Positions 1 through 7,942 of a stretch of DNA of 34,604 nucleotides are shown one piece after another (position 1 is the stretch's first letter; every line of letters starts with the position of its first letter). The notes under the pieces were generated by a model, which was not told where the DNA came from, searched no databases, and worked only from the letters and a program-made list of their open reading frames with translations. The translations under genes were made by a program, and so were the position numbers. The stretch spans positions 1 through 34,604 of the forward strand of contig JACQCA010000034.1 of NCBI GenBank assembly GCA_016201865.1, written 5' to 3'. Source of the stretch: Nitrospirota bacterium (lineage in GTDB: Bacteria > Nitrospirota > Nitrospiria > JACQBZ01).

Positions 1-1217
1 CCGGCCTGAAGGCCGTAGGTTGAATCGTTCAGAGCAGATAACGCTTCGTCAAATTCACGATACGGGATCACGACCACGAGCGGCGCGAAGACCTCCTCGG
101 AGCAGACCTTCATAACGCGCGTCACGTCCGTCAGTACTGTCGGCTCAAACATCCGGCCATGGCGCTTTCCGCCGATCAGGACCTTCGCACCCTGCTTAAC
201 CGCCTCGTCCACCCAAAGCTCCGTCCGCTCGGCCGCGTCGGAATCGATCATCGGCCCGACATTCGTCGCCTCTTCCATCGGGTCGCCGGTCTTGAGTCCC
301 TTGACCCGGCCGAGGAAGCGGTCCAGAAATGGTTTGATCACAAGCTCCTGCACAAAAATCCTCTGGACCGAGATGCAGGACTGGCCCGCGTACGAAAACC
401 CTCCGGCCGCGCTTCGTCGGGCCGCAAGATCCAGATCGGCATCCTGATGGATGATCACGCCGGCGTTTCCGCCCAGCTCGAGAAGCACCTTTTTCTTCCC
501 GGCAATGCTCTTCAAATACCATCCCACCTTGGCCGAGCCGGTAAACGAGAGCAGTTTGAACCGTTCGTCCAGCACCATCTGCTCGGCCAGATCGTTTGAG
601 CATGGAAGAATACTCACCGCGCCGGCCGGCAGCCCCGATTGTGCGATGATCTCGCCCAGCATCAAGGCCGTCATGGGCGTCTTGGGCGCCGGTTTCAGTA
701 TAATCGGATTACCCGAGGCGATCGCCGGCGCGATCTTATGGCCGACAAGGTTCAACGGAAAATTAAAGGGGGAAATTCCAAGAACCGGCCCGACCGGGAA
801 CCGGCGGATGATCCCGAAACGTGATTCCGAACCCGGCGCAAGATCCAACGGAATCAGATCACCGCCGAGGCGTTTGGTTTCCTCGACCGCGGTCTGGAAG
901 TTTAAGATCGCACGACCGACCTCGGCCCGTGCGTCCGTGATCGGCTTTCCGGCCTCAAGGCAGATCATCCGGGCCAGATCCTCCCGCCGCGTTTTGACCC
1001 CGTCCGTGATTTTCTGTAGCGCCTCGGCCCGTCGATAGAGCGGCATCCGCCGCAGTTCCGGAAAAACGCTTTGTGCCGCGCGGATCGCCGCTTCGATCTC
1101 CTCCGGCCCGGCCTGATGAACCTTCCCGATCTTTTCCCCGAGATAAGGATTCGTAATCTCGACCGTACTTTGAGTTCCTTTCCAACTTCCCGCGAGAAAA
1201 ACTTTATATTCGATCAT
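1..1217 (-). CDS. NAD(P)-dependent aldehyde dehydrogenase, C-terminus cut by window edge
   Basis: This enzyme oxidises an aldehyde to the acid with NAD(P)+ in the cytoplasm. About 405 codons are visible from the ATG at 1217, and the reading frame stays open to the left edge, so the last 70 or so residues are missing. ALDH landmarks occur in order: SPFNFPLN (oxyanion Asn region), FTGSAKVG (cofactor fold), LELGGNAG (general-base Glu) and GQSCISVQ (catalytic Cys). The GGNAG and GQSCISVQ wording is typical of lactaldehyde, phosphonoacetaldehyde or GAPN-like ALDHs rather than betaine-aldehyde enzymes, but the substrate cannot be read from sequence. It lies 99 bp downstream of the acetolactate-synthase-like gene on the same strand, with a palindromic element between them, so the two may be co-transcribed and might act in sequence on a 2-oxoacid and its decarboxylation product (inference). 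Confidence 0.9.
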   Translation of the reverse strand, partial: MIEYKVFLAGSWKGTQSTVEITNPYLGEKIGKVHQAGPEEIEAAIRAAQSVFPELRRMPLYRRAEALQKITDGVKTRREDLARMICLEAGKPITDARAEVGRAILNFQTAVEETKRLGGDLIPLDLAPGSESRFGIIRRFPVGPVLGISPFNFPLNLVGHKIAPAIASGNPIILKPAPKTPMTALMLGEIIAQSGLPAGAVSILPCSNDLAEQMVLDERFKLLSFTGSAKVGWYLKSIAGKKKVLLELGGNAGVIIHQDADLDLAARRSAAGGFSYAGQSCISVQRIFVQELVIKPFLDRFLGRVKGLKTGDPMEEATNVGPMIDSDAAERTELWVDEAVKQGAKVLIGGKRHGRMFEPTVLTDVTRVMKVCSEEVFAPLVVVIPYREFDEALSALNDSTYGLQA

Positions 1218-1243
1218 GAGGGCCTCGTATAGACGCCATTAAT

Positions 1244-1300
1244 TTGTAGGGGCAGGCCTACGTGCCTGCCCTGGGCGGCCACACAGGGCCGCCCCTACAA
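1244..1300. repeat. Palindromic GTAGGGGC-type intergenic element
   Basis: This 57 bp element is bounded by a 10 bp perfect terminal inverted repeat, TTGTAGGGGC and GCCCCTACAA. Inside are two further hairpins: GGGCAGGC pairs with GCCTGCCC, and GGGCGGCC pairs with GGCCGCCC. It fills most of the gap between the acetolactate-synthase-like gene and the aldehyde dehydrogenase. The same GTAGGGGC/GCCCCTAC ends occur in the shorter palindrome at 2987-3014, which suggests one family of dispersed non-coding repeats (REP or MITE-like). In RNA it would fold strongly and could modulate read-through or mRNA decay. Confidence 0.75.
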
Positions 1301-1316
1301 CAATTCATATCCACGG

Positions 1317-2954
1317 TTACAATGGACAGATGAATTGGTCGAGTTGTTCCATGAAACGAAAATTCTCACGATAATCGACCGGCACCTCGATCACAGCCGG
1401 GACCGTCTGGGCAAAAGCCTCCCGAAGCGTCGGCACCAATTCCTTGGCCGCGCCGATCCGGTATCCCTTCGCCCCGTAGGACTCGGCCAGTTGCTTGAAG
1501 TCCGGATTTCCAAGAGCCGTGGCGAACTCCCGGCCGAACTTTTTCTGCTGTTTCCATTTGATCAGGCCGTAGCCGTTGTCATTGAAGATCAAAACGACGA
1601 AGGCCAGGCCGAGACGCCGGGCCGTCTCGAGCTCCGAACAGGTCATGAGGAAGCCGCCGTCGCCGCAGACCGCCAGGACCTTTCGGTCCGGATTCGCCAG
1701 TTTGGACGCGATCGCGCCGGGAAGCGCGATTCCCATCGCGGCAAAACCGTTCGAGATGATCACCGTATTCGGAACCGAGGCGCGGAACATCCGCGCAATC
1801 CAGATCTTGTGGGCGCCCACATCGCTGATCAGGATATCCTCGGCGCCCAACACTCCCCGGACGTCGTGCATAATCCTCTGGGGCTTCAACGGGAAACCTT
1901 CGTCCGTCGCGCCGTCTCCAAGCTCTTTCAGGATTGAAGCACGCAATGTTTTCGGGTAGCTCACATCCTTCTTTCCATGAACCTCCAAGGTCAGAAGCTC
2001 CAATGTCTCACGGACATCCGCAACGATCTCGACCGAGGGCTGATAATAAGCATCCACCTCGCTCGGCGTGAAATCGATATGGATGACCGGCTTCTTGCCA
2101 TCGGGATTCCAGTGCCGCGGCGAATATTCGACCAGGTCATAGCCCACCGCGATCACCAGGTCGGCCCGTTCAAAACCGCACGTGACATAGTCGCGGGACT
2201 GAAGACCGATCGAAAGCAGCGCCAGATCGTAATCCCACGGAACGATCCCTTTGCCCATGAAGGTATTCGCCACCGGGATCCCGGTTTTCCGCGAAAAAGC
2301 CAGTAGTTCCTTGGCTGCCTTCCCGCGCACTGCGCCGTTTCCGGCCAGGATCAGCGGCTGCCGGGACTTCTCGATTAGATCGGCGGCCGTCTTCAGGGAC
2401 TGATGATCGGGTGAAGGGCGACGGGCGCGTACGGTCGAAAGCGGCTCCTGGCTGATCTCGATCGTCATCACGTCTTCCGGAAGCTCGATGTGGCTTGCGC
2501 CGGGTTTCTCAGCCTGGGCCGTCTTAAAAGCCTTTCGCACGACTTCGGGAATGATCGAGGCCCGTTCGACGCGCGAGTTCCATTTTGTGATCGGTTCAAA
2601 GCAGTGCAGGATGTCGACGTACTGGTGAGACTCTTTGTGAAGCCGTTCCAGTCCGACCTGGGCCGTGATCGCTACCAGCGGCGCATGGTCCAGGTTGGCA
2701 TCCGCGATCCCCGTCGCCAAGTTCGTCGCGCCGGGTCCGAGTGTGGAAAGGCAGACGCCGGCCCGGCCCGTCAGCCGGCCGTAGACGTCCGCCATGAAGG
2801 CCGCGCACTGCTCATGTCGCGTCGAGATGAAGGTGATCGAAGAGGATTGAAGGGAATTGAGAAGGTCGAGATTCTCCTCGCCGGGAAGGCCGAAGATATA
2901 TTTCACCCCTTCATGTTCGAGGCATTTCACAAAAAGGTCGGAGGCTTTCATCAT
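1317..2954 (-). CDS. Thiamine-pyrophosphate enzyme, acetolactate synthase large-subunit type
   Basis: The predicted reaction is ThDP-dependent condensation of two pyruvates to 2-acetolactate, or a related 2-oxoacid decarboxylation or ligation. The protein has about 545 residues, which is full length. The N-terminal PYR domain begins with EGVKYIFGLPGEENLD, carrying the ThDP-activating Glu. The central domain follows, and the C-terminal PP domain has the GDGGFLMT...NDNGYG motif that binds Mg and diphosphate. Two adjacent ATG codons (2954 and 2951) are possible starts, with no strong Shine-Dalgarno sequence before either. No regulatory small subunit (ilvH/ilvN) is nearby and the genes of branched-chain synthesis are absent, so a catabolic or stand-alone role is as likely as valine/isoleucine synthesis. 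It lies downstream of fumarase on the same strand and upstream of an aldehyde dehydrogenase. Confidence 0.88.
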   Translation of the reverse strand: MMKASDLFVKCLEHEGVKYIFGLPGEENLDLLNSLQSSSITFISTRHEQCAAFMADVYGRLTGRAGVCLSTLGPGATNLATGIADANLDHAPLVAITAQVGLERLHKESHQYVDILHCFEPITKWNSRVERASIIPEVVRKAFKTAQAEKPGASHIELPEDVMTIEISQEPLSTVRARRPSPDHQSLKTAADLIEKSRQPLILAGNGAVRGKAAKELLAFSRKTGIPVANTFMGKGIVPWDYDLALLSIGLQSRDYVTCGFERADLVIAVGYDLVEYSPRHWNPDGKKPVIHIDFTPSEVDAYYQPSVEIVADVRETLELLTLEVHGKKDVSYPKTLRASILKELGDGATDEGFPLKPQRIMHDVRGVLGAEDILISDVGAHKIWIARMFRASVPNTVIISNGFAAMGIALPGAIASKLANPDRKVLAVCGDGGFLMTCSELETARRLGLAFVVLIFNDNGYGLIKWKQQKKFGREFATALGNPDFKQLAESYGAKGYRIGAAKELVPTLREAFAQTVPAVIEVPVDYRENFRFMEQLDQFICPL

Positions 2955-2986
2955 GCCGCCGGTTTGCAAGGGTTTGATGCAACGAT

Positions 2987-3014
2987 GTAGGGGCGTAGCA
3001 TGCTACGCCCCTAC
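2987..3014. repeat. 28 bp perfect palindrome overlapping the fumarase stop codon
   Basis: The half-site GTAGGGGCGTAGCA is followed directly by its exact reverse complement, giving a 28 bp perfect palindrome. Its ends match those of the element at 1244-1300. The stop codon of fumarase (minus-strand TAG at 3011-3013) is supplied by the end of the palindrome. Transcribed, it would form a GC-rich hairpin between fumC and the downstream TPP enzyme, but no T-run follows, so it is not a canonical intrinsic terminator. Confidence 0.85.
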
Positions 3015-4429
3015 TTTGCCTTCTTCTTTTTTATCTCAGCGCGTGGCTCGGTCATACTCCAGGGGTCCAGCAGCTCGGACAGCCGTTGCTCCGGTAAAAC
3101 TTTCTGTGCCCGCGCGACTTCGCGCACGGTTTTTCCGGTCTTGAAGGCCTCCTTGGCGATTTTGGCCGCGGCGTCGTACCCGATCTCGGGCGCAAGCGAG
3201 GTGCACATTGCGAGGCTCTGTTCGATCATGGCCTGATTCCGGGCCTCGTCGGCCTGGATTCCATTAACGCATCGGGTCGTGAAGTTCTCGGCCGACCGCG
3301 AGAGTAGTTCGATCGACTGGAGAAGATTGTAGGCCATCACCGGCATCATGACATTCAGCTCGAAATTTCCGGCCTGGCCGCCGATCGTCACGGCAAGATC
3401 GTTTCCGATCACCTGGGCCGCGACCATCAGAACCGACTCGGCGATCACCGGGTTGACTTTTCCCGGCATGATGGACGAACCGGGTTGCGTATCCGGCAGA
3501 AGGATCTCGGCGATGCCGCATCGGGGACCTGAGCCGAGCCAGCGTATGTCATTTGCGATCTTCGTCAAACTGACCGCGATCGTCTTGAGCGCGCCGCTCG
3601 CCTCGACCACGGCATCCTTTGCAGCCTGAGCCTCGAAATGGTTTTCGGCCTCGCGAAACGTACAGCCCGTCTCGCGGCTCAAGATCGCGATGACGCGTTT
3701 CGCAAACTCAGGATGGGTGTTGATCCCCGTCCCGACCGCCGTACCGCCCAACGCCAGTTCCGATAAATTCTCACGCACGGACTGTACACGGCGCACCGCA
3801 AGCGCGATCTGCCGAGCGTAGCCCGAGAATTCCTGGCCCAGACGGATCGGCGTGGCATCGGCCAGATGCGTGCGGCCGATCTTGACGATGGGATCGAATT
3901 CTTTCGTCTTGGCCGCAAGCGCCTTCTGTAATTTAGTCAGGGCCGGAATGAGATCCTTTTCGATCAGCTCCAGAGCCGCGACATGGATCGCGGTCGGGAT
4001 CGCATCGTTGGAGGACTGGCCGAGATTGACATGGTCGTTGGGATGGATCGCCTTGCCGCCCAGCGGCTCCCCGATCAGCTCGGCCGCACGGTTGGCGATC
4101 ACTTCGTTTGCATTCATGTTCGTCGAGGTGCCGGAGCCGGTCTGGAAAATATCCACGACGAATTCGCGGTCGAATTTTCCATCGACCACCTCGCGCGCGG
4201 CCTGGACGATCGCCTTTGCCTTCTTTTTATCCAGCAGGCCCAGCTCTTCGTTTACCTGTGCCGCGGCCCATTTGATCAGGGCGAGGGCCCGGATGAAGGA
4301 CCGGGAAAATCGAAGATCGCTGATCGGAAAGTTTTCGACCGCACGGAGCGTCTGGATGCCGTAATAGGCCTCGGCCGGAACTTCCTTCTCGCCCATCGTG
4401 TCGCGTTCAAGACGTGTCTTCGGTTTCAC
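3011..4429 (-). CDS. fumC: Class II fumarate hydratase
   Basis: The enzyme hydrates fumarate reversibly to L-malate in the TCA cycle (cytoplasmic homotetramer). Family signatures occur in order: QTGSGTSTNMNANEV, HPNDHVNLGQSSND, KIGRTHLADATP, LGGTAVGTG, and the catalytic-loop signature GSSIMPGKVNP. The PGKVNP form and the match across RTHLxDATP favour fumarase over aspartase, which has PAKVNP; the YYGIQTLRAVENF start is, however, aspartase-like. I chose the GTG at 4429, preceded by AAGGAG about 8 bases upstream; it gives 472 residues, close to the 467 of E. coli FumC. Reading further upstream would pass through a terminator hairpin. A promoter-like pair lies at 4469-4498. The 3' end is merged with a palindromic repeat. 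Confidence 0.93.
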   Translation of the reverse strand: MKPKTRLERDTMGEKEVPAEAYYGIQTLRAVENFPISDLRFSRSFIRALALIKWAAAQVNEELGLLDKKKAKAIVQAAREVVDGKFDREFVVDIFQTGSGTSTNMNANEVIANRAAELIGEPLGGKAIHPNDHVNLGQSSNDAIPTAIHVAALELIEKDLIPALTKLQKALAAKTKEFDPIVKIGRTHLADATPIRLGQEFSGYARQIALAVRRVQSVRENLSELALGGTAVGTGINTHPEFAKRVIAILSRETGCTFREAENHFEAQAAKDAVVEASGALKTIAVSLTKIANDIRWLGSGPRCGIAEILLPDTQPGSSIMPGKVNPVIAESVLMVAAQVIGNDLAVTIGGQAGNFELNVMMPVMAYNLLQSIELLSRSAENFTTRCVNGIQADEARNQAMIEQSLAMCTSLAPEIGYDAAAKIAKEAFKTGKTVREVARAQKVLPEQRLSELLDPWSMTEPRAEIKKKKAK

Positions 4430-4468
4430 GAGGCTCTCCTTGATCGGGTTGATATTACAGGTGGGATG

Positions 4469-4498
4469 ATTGTACTGCAAAGGATAGTTGAAACTCAA
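4469..4498 (-). promoter_or_regulatory. Putative sigma-70 promoter for fumC
   Basis: On the minus strand TTGAGT (4498-4493), an 18 bp spacer and TACAAT (4474-4469) precede the fumC GTG, with a predicted leader of about 35 bases. It follows directly after the terminator of the upstream gene. Confidence 0.5.
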
Positions 4499-4507
4499 CA
4501 CGGAAAC

Positions 4508-4547
4508 GAAACCCCCCGGCACAGGGCCTACCTGCACCGGGGGTTTC
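4508..4547 (-). terminator. Hairpin terminator after the DUF1059 gene
   Basis: GAAACCCCC (4508-4516) and GGGGGTTTC (4539-4547) form the base of a long stem that continues through an imperfect CGGCACAGG/CCTGCACCG arm, with a short loop around 4526-4530. Read on the minus strand it lies 20 bases after the DUF1059 stop codon and is followed by a T-rich tail (GTTTCCGTG). It separates that gene from the fumC promoter. Confidence 0.65.
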
Positions 4548-4566
4548 TGTTACAGATAACCGACCG

Positions 4567-4773
4567 TTAAACGTTGACCGATACGGTCTTGATCGCCGAC
4601 TTGACCTTGGCCGCCATGTCCGGAGGCATGGACGTCATTTTGTGAATCGTCTTGCTGTGATCGGCTGCCAGCCGCATCACTTCGTCTTCGGTCTCAGCTC
4701 TTACTTCAAAAGCGCAGCCCATTTTCGGCTCAACATCCATACAGCCTAACTTCTTGTACTGTTTACTTGGCAT
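4567..4773 (-). CDS. DUF1059 family small protein
   Basis: This is a 68-residue protein with no signal peptide. It matches the DUF1059 pattern: a short Cys-containing N-terminus (KKLGCMDVEPKMGCAFEV), a beta strand, then an E-x-E-x-x-V-x-x-x-A-A-x-H helix ending in the IHKM segment that typifies the family. The biochemical function of DUF1059 is not known to me. The ATG is preceded by a strong AAAGGAGG. It has a hairpin terminator downstream. The exported protein gene upstream on the same strand (start 5439) may share its transcript, since only 66 bases separate them. Confidence 0.8.
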   Translation of the reverse strand: MPSKQYKKLGCMDVEPKMGCAFEVRAETEDEVMRLAADHSKTIHKMTSMPPDMAAKVKSAIKTVSVNV

Positions 4774-4839
4774 GGCTTCCTCCTTTGAGTTGTGAGAAAG
4801 ACCCGGGGGTCCTTCCCGGTTACTATTTAAGGTTGCCGC

Positions 4840-5439
4840 TTATTTCATGTTGTTCGGATTCTGACGAATCATCAAATGGGCGTACGGCGTGCCCTCGAAC
4901 ATGATATAGGTGCCCATTTTGCTCGGCATGGACGAAATCCCGGTCGCCTTCGATTCAAACGGCCAGACAATCATCCAGTGAGGCGGTTCTTTCATCGTCT
5001 TGGCACCCGGCTCATTCTTCATCAATATCTTGCCGTCCTTCTCAAAATACCATCCGCCCTGGGCCATATAGGAAACTCCGGGGGCGGTATTCGTCGGCTT
5101 CGGCGCGCCGCTCATCAGATCATTGACCCATTGACCGGTCGGTTGATCAAAGCAGATCGGATCGGGCTTTGCCATGCCGTCCACATCCGGAATGCAGGTG
5201 AAACCGTTCGTCCCTTTTCTCGCTTCGGCCAGCTTGCCGTCCTCGCCCGGGAGCATGATCGTTGCGTCCTTCGAAATCTCGGCCGGCGCGGCACTTTCGG
5301 CCAGCTTGATCAAGTCGTCCTTTGACATGCTTTTGATCGGGCTTCCGCCCTTCATCTTATGTTTCTCTGCGGCCATCGCCAGAGATGTGATCGTTATCGT
5401 CAGCACAACGGCAAAAAGAAAATGTAGAATCTGTTTCAT
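4840..5439 (-). CDS. Exported protein of unknown function
   Basis: The product has 199 residues from the ATG at 5439, which has AGGAGG about 7 bases upstream. It begins with a clear Sec signal peptide (MKQILHF, hydrophobic core, predicted cleavage after SLAMA). The mature part has a charged start (EKHKMKGG), an IMLPGEDGKL segment, single Cys residues in FTCIPDVDG and PICFDQPTG that could form one disulfide, and a C-terminal half rich in Trp, Met and Pro (PHWMIVWPF). I do not recognise the family. A near-consensus promoter lies at 5544-5573. A role in the periplasm is inferred from the signal peptide only. Confidence 0.75.
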   Translation of the reverse strand: MKQILHFLFAVVLTITITSLAMAAEKHKMKGGSPIKSMSKDDLIKLAESAAPAEISKDATIMLPGEDGKLAEARKGTNGFTCIPDVDGMAKPDPICFDQPTGQWVNDLMSGAPKPTNTAPGVSYMAQGGWYFEKDGKILMKNEPGAKTMKEPPHWMIVWPFESKATGISSMPSKMGTYIMFEGTPYAHLMIRQNPNNMK

Positions 5440-5543
5440 CGGCGCCCTCCTGAGTGATCGTACCCCGTTTTCGAAGCGAAACACGGTGCGGTACTGTGGT
5501 GTGCAATAAAACGGCCTGGACCGGTCTTACGAAAAAACGATTT

Positions 5544-5573
5544 AGAATATCCTTCTTCCAATCCAGTTGTCAA
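5544..5573 (-). promoter_or_regulatory. Putative sigma-70 promoter for the exported-protein gene
   Basis: On the minus strand TTGACA (5573-5568), an 18 bp spacer and TATTCT (5549-5544) precede the ATG at 5439, leaving a leader of about 100 bases. Confidence 0.6.
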
Positions 5574-5604
5574 GAGATAATTGACGGGAAGGTTCTCGAA
5601 ACCC

Positions 5605-6024
5605 ATGCCGGTTAAAGTTATTGCAAATGCCGTTAAAAAGCGGCATAATTTTCCGATGGAAACCTTTGATGCTCATTCCTCAGGACGGCTGCGGATCGGA
5701 TCGGTCCTTTTCCTGGCCTTCATCGGCACAGGCATCTATCTCGGTTTCCAGTTGGCTCCCTATTGGATCAATAATTTCGAGCTGCAGGAATTAATGACCG
5801 AGAAAGCCAGGGGCGGACAAGTAACGACGGATGCGGAGATGCGCAAGACGCTTACTAAGAAGGCTGAAGAATTGGGCATCACGCTCGCGGATGAAGACAT
5901 TGAGATCGAACGGAATCCGACTCAGATATCCATTTCAACCCGCTGGCAGTTCGACTACAACTTCTTCGGCCTATACACCCACACCTTTGTTTTTTCTCCG
6001 CAGATCACGGCTCAATACCAGTAA
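5605..6024 (+). CDS. Single-pass membrane protein, DUF4845-like
   Basis: This is a protein of about 139 residues with a short cytoplasmic N-terminus, one transmembrane segment (residues about 34-56, IGSVLFLAFIGTGIYLGFQL), then an extracytoplasmic alpha/beta domain. The layout is TM helix, a PYWINNFELQELM segment, a helix with charged residues, a short strand (EIERNPTQISISTRW) and a final strand carrying an aromatic pattern (FDYNFFGLYTHTFVF). This resembles the DUF4845/pilus-assembly-like family, but the match is by pattern only. The ATG at 5605 has GGAAGG about 11 bases upstream; an alternative ATG lies at 5656. It is convergent with tsaD and their 3' ends overlap by 20 bases. Confidence 0.65.
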   Translation: MPVKVIANAVKKRHNFPMETFDAHSSGRLRIGSVLFLAFIGTGIYLGFQLAPYWINNFELQELMTEKARGGQVTTDAEMRKTLTKKAEELGITLADEDIEIERNPTQISISTRWQFDYNFFGLYTHTFVFSPQITAQYQ

Positions 6025-7060
6025 ACCACGACTCATTCATCACGGGGGCGACCTGGGGACTCATCGTCAATGCCGCGCCTGCCGGCAGGCGGGGCGAACG
6101 TTCCCGCCGAATCATCCGATAATAACCGGCCGCCGCGATCATCGCCCCGTTGTCCGTGCAATAGGTCGGACTCGGAATGCGGAGGGAAAGTCCGCGCGTC
6201 CTGCAGACCTCTCCCAATCGTTCCCGGAGCGCGGTGTTGGCGGCGACCCCCCCCGTCACGAACACCGTCTTGACACGGCACTGTTCGGCCGCCGACAGCG
6301 TTTTCTCAACCAGGACGTCCACAATGGCCTGCTGAAACGCCGCGGCCACGTCCGGAACATGAACCGTGCGCGTGTCCGGAAATCCGGACCGTTCCAGATA
6401 ATAACGCAAAGCAGTTTTTAAACCGCTGAAGCTCATGTCCAGCGAATCTTTCTTAAGATGCGGCCGCGGGAAGGCGATTCGGGTCGGATCACCCGTTTCG
6501 GCCATCCGATCGATTGCCGGCCCGCCGGGATAGGGCAACCCCAACATCTTGGCTCCTTTGTCGAAGGCCTCGCCCGCCGCGTCATCGACGGTTTGGCCCA
6601 GCAATTTCAACGGGCCGTCGACCGGAATCGAGTAGAGATTGGTGTGTCCTCCGGAAACCACCAGGGCCGCGGCCGGCAGATCCACGGTCCGGTTTTCCAG
6701 ATGGACGGCGGCGATATGACCTTCGAGATGATTCACACCGATCAGGGGAAGGCCGTGACGATAGGCCAAGGCCTTCGCATAGGAGACGCCCACCAACAAG
6801 GCGCCCATTAATCCCGGCCCCTGCGTTACCGCAACGCCGGACAGATCCCGAAAATCGAGGCCGGCCTTCTCCAGAGCGGTCGCGACCACCTCCGAAATGA
6901 CGGCCGCATGTTGGCGGCAGGCCAGCTCCGGAACCACCCCTCCGTATTTCCGATGGATCCGCTCCTGCGAGTATAAAACATGGGACAGCACCTCCCGTCC
7001 GTCTTTGACGACGGCGGCCGCCGTTTCATCGCACGATGTTTCAATCCCTAAAAGGAGCAC
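6005..7060 (-). CDS. tsaD: tRNA N6-adenosine threonylcarbamoyltransferase
   Basis: TsaD transfers the threonylcarbamoyl group from TC-AMP to A37 of ANN-decoding tRNAs, working with TsaB and TsaE in the cytoplasm. Its 351 residues start LLLGIETSCDETAAAVV, the ASKHA nucleotide-fold phosphate loop of the Kae1/TsaD family. The metal-binding motif HLEGH follows (NHLEGHI, near residue 110), then VVSGGHTNL and the C-terminal FVTGGVAANTALR. Length is normal for the bacterial enzyme. The start is a GTG at 7060 with a GGA-containing ribosome site upstream. It is the last gene of the clpC - TPR - tsaD run, 42 bases after the TPR gene, and it overlaps the convergent membrane-protein gene. Confidence 0.96.
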   Translation of the reverse strand: MLLLGIETSCDETAAAVVKDGREVLSHVLYSQERIHRKYGGVVPELACRQHAAVISEVVATALEKAGLDFRDLSGVAVTQGPGLMGALLVGVSYAKALAYRHGLPLIGVNHLEGHIAAVHLENRTVDLPAAALVVSGGHTNLYSIPVDGPLKLLGQTVDDAAGEAFDKGAKMLGLPYPGGPAIDRMAETGDPTRIAFPRPHLKKDSLDMSFSGLKTALRYYLERSGFPDTRTVHVPDVAAAFQQAIVDVLVEKTLSAAEQCRVKTVFVTGGVAANTALRERLGEVCRTRGLSLRIPSPTYCTDNGAMIAAAGYYRMIRRERSPRLPAGAALTMSPQVAPVMNESWFTGIEP

Positions 7061-7102
7061 TTTTCCGTCCCTGTTCGTTTGAATGCATCTTGAAGGACAA
7101 TG

Positions 7103-7891
7103 CTACGGCAAGTGATCGAGATGTTTTTTCACCAACGAAACGGCCTGGTCGTGTTGACGGGCGGCTGTCGAGAGGAAGGCTTGATAGTGCCGTTTGGATT
7201 CTTCAAAATATCCGGCCCGCTCGAGAAGAACCGCATAGTTCAAGTGGGCATCGGGAAAACTCGGTTGGGTTGCGACCGCTTTCTCGTAAAGGCGCCGGGC
7301 TTCTTCCAAGCGATTCTGCTGTTCATAAAGAAGTCCGAGATTATTCATGGCCTGAACATTGGCGGGGTCGATCTGTAACGCCGACCGAAATCGCGACTCG
7401 GCCTCACTGTCGCGACCCTGTCTTTTCAGAACCAATCCGAGATTATTTTGAATCCGCGGCGACTTCGGATCAAGCGACGTCGCCGTCAGGAACTCGCGTT
7501 CCGCCTCCGCCCATCGCCCCTGTTCGTAATAGCTCACCCCCGATTTTTCATGGTCGGCGGCACGCTCCGGCCAACGGACAGGATCAACCCGCGCGGGATT
7601 TTCAGGAAGAGCCGTCGAGGCGGCCGCCGGCATCGATCGGATGCTCGACGCGGAAGGTTCGGCGGTTGACGGAACCGTCTTGGATGAAAAAACGCGGCTT
7701 AATCCTTCCCGCTCCAGGTAGGCCAGATACAGTCCCCCGATCACGCAGAGAAGAAGACCGGTCCGGATAAGGATATTTCTGAGAGGGAGAGCGGCCGCGG
7801 CCGAAAATTTGACTTGTTGCGGTCCTTCAACCGCCGGCTTGGAGGTTTCATCTTCAGCGGCTTTTTTAAGCGCTTCATGGATGATGCTCAT
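7103..7891 (-). CDS. Membrane-anchored TPR protein with GspB-like N-terminus
   Basis: The protein has 262 residues. The N-terminus SIIHEALKKAAED matches the cytoplasmic start common to GspB/ExeB-type secretion accessory proteins and related TPR proteins. A single transmembrane helix (about residues 38-58) follows, then a Ser/Ala/Pro-rich linker and at least four tetratricopeptide repeats from about residue 110 to 245, recognisable by NNLGLVLKRQGR, NNLGLLYEQQNRLEEA and LNYAVLLERAGYFEES. This places a protein-binding TPR array outside the membrane. The partner is not identifiable here: no secretion or pilus genes are in the window. It lies 51 bases after clpC and 42 before tsaD. Confidence 0.8.
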   Translation of the reverse strand: MSIIHEALKKAAEDETSKPAVEGPQQVKFSAAAALPLRNILIRTGLLLCVIGGLYLAYLEREGLSRVFSSKTVPSTAEPSASSIRSMPAAASTALPENPARVDPVRWPERAADHEKSGVSYYEQGRWAEAEREFLTATSLDPKSPRIQNNLGLVLKRQGRDSEAESRFRSALQIDPANVQAMNNLGLLYEQQNRLEEARRLYEKAVATQPSFPDAHLNYAVLLERAGYFEESKRHYQAFLSTAARQHDQAVSLVKKHLDHLP

Positions 7892-7942
7892 AACCCGTCT
7901 TCACCGTATGAGCATGGACCTTGTGCATACCGATGAGCGCGA

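Noticed and set aside
159-1185. Several long frames in the aldehyde dehydrogenase region, including the plus-strand ones at 159-599 and 451-1038
   Set aside because: They lie over the conserved minus-strand ALDH frame, have no family motifs and result from high GC codon bias.
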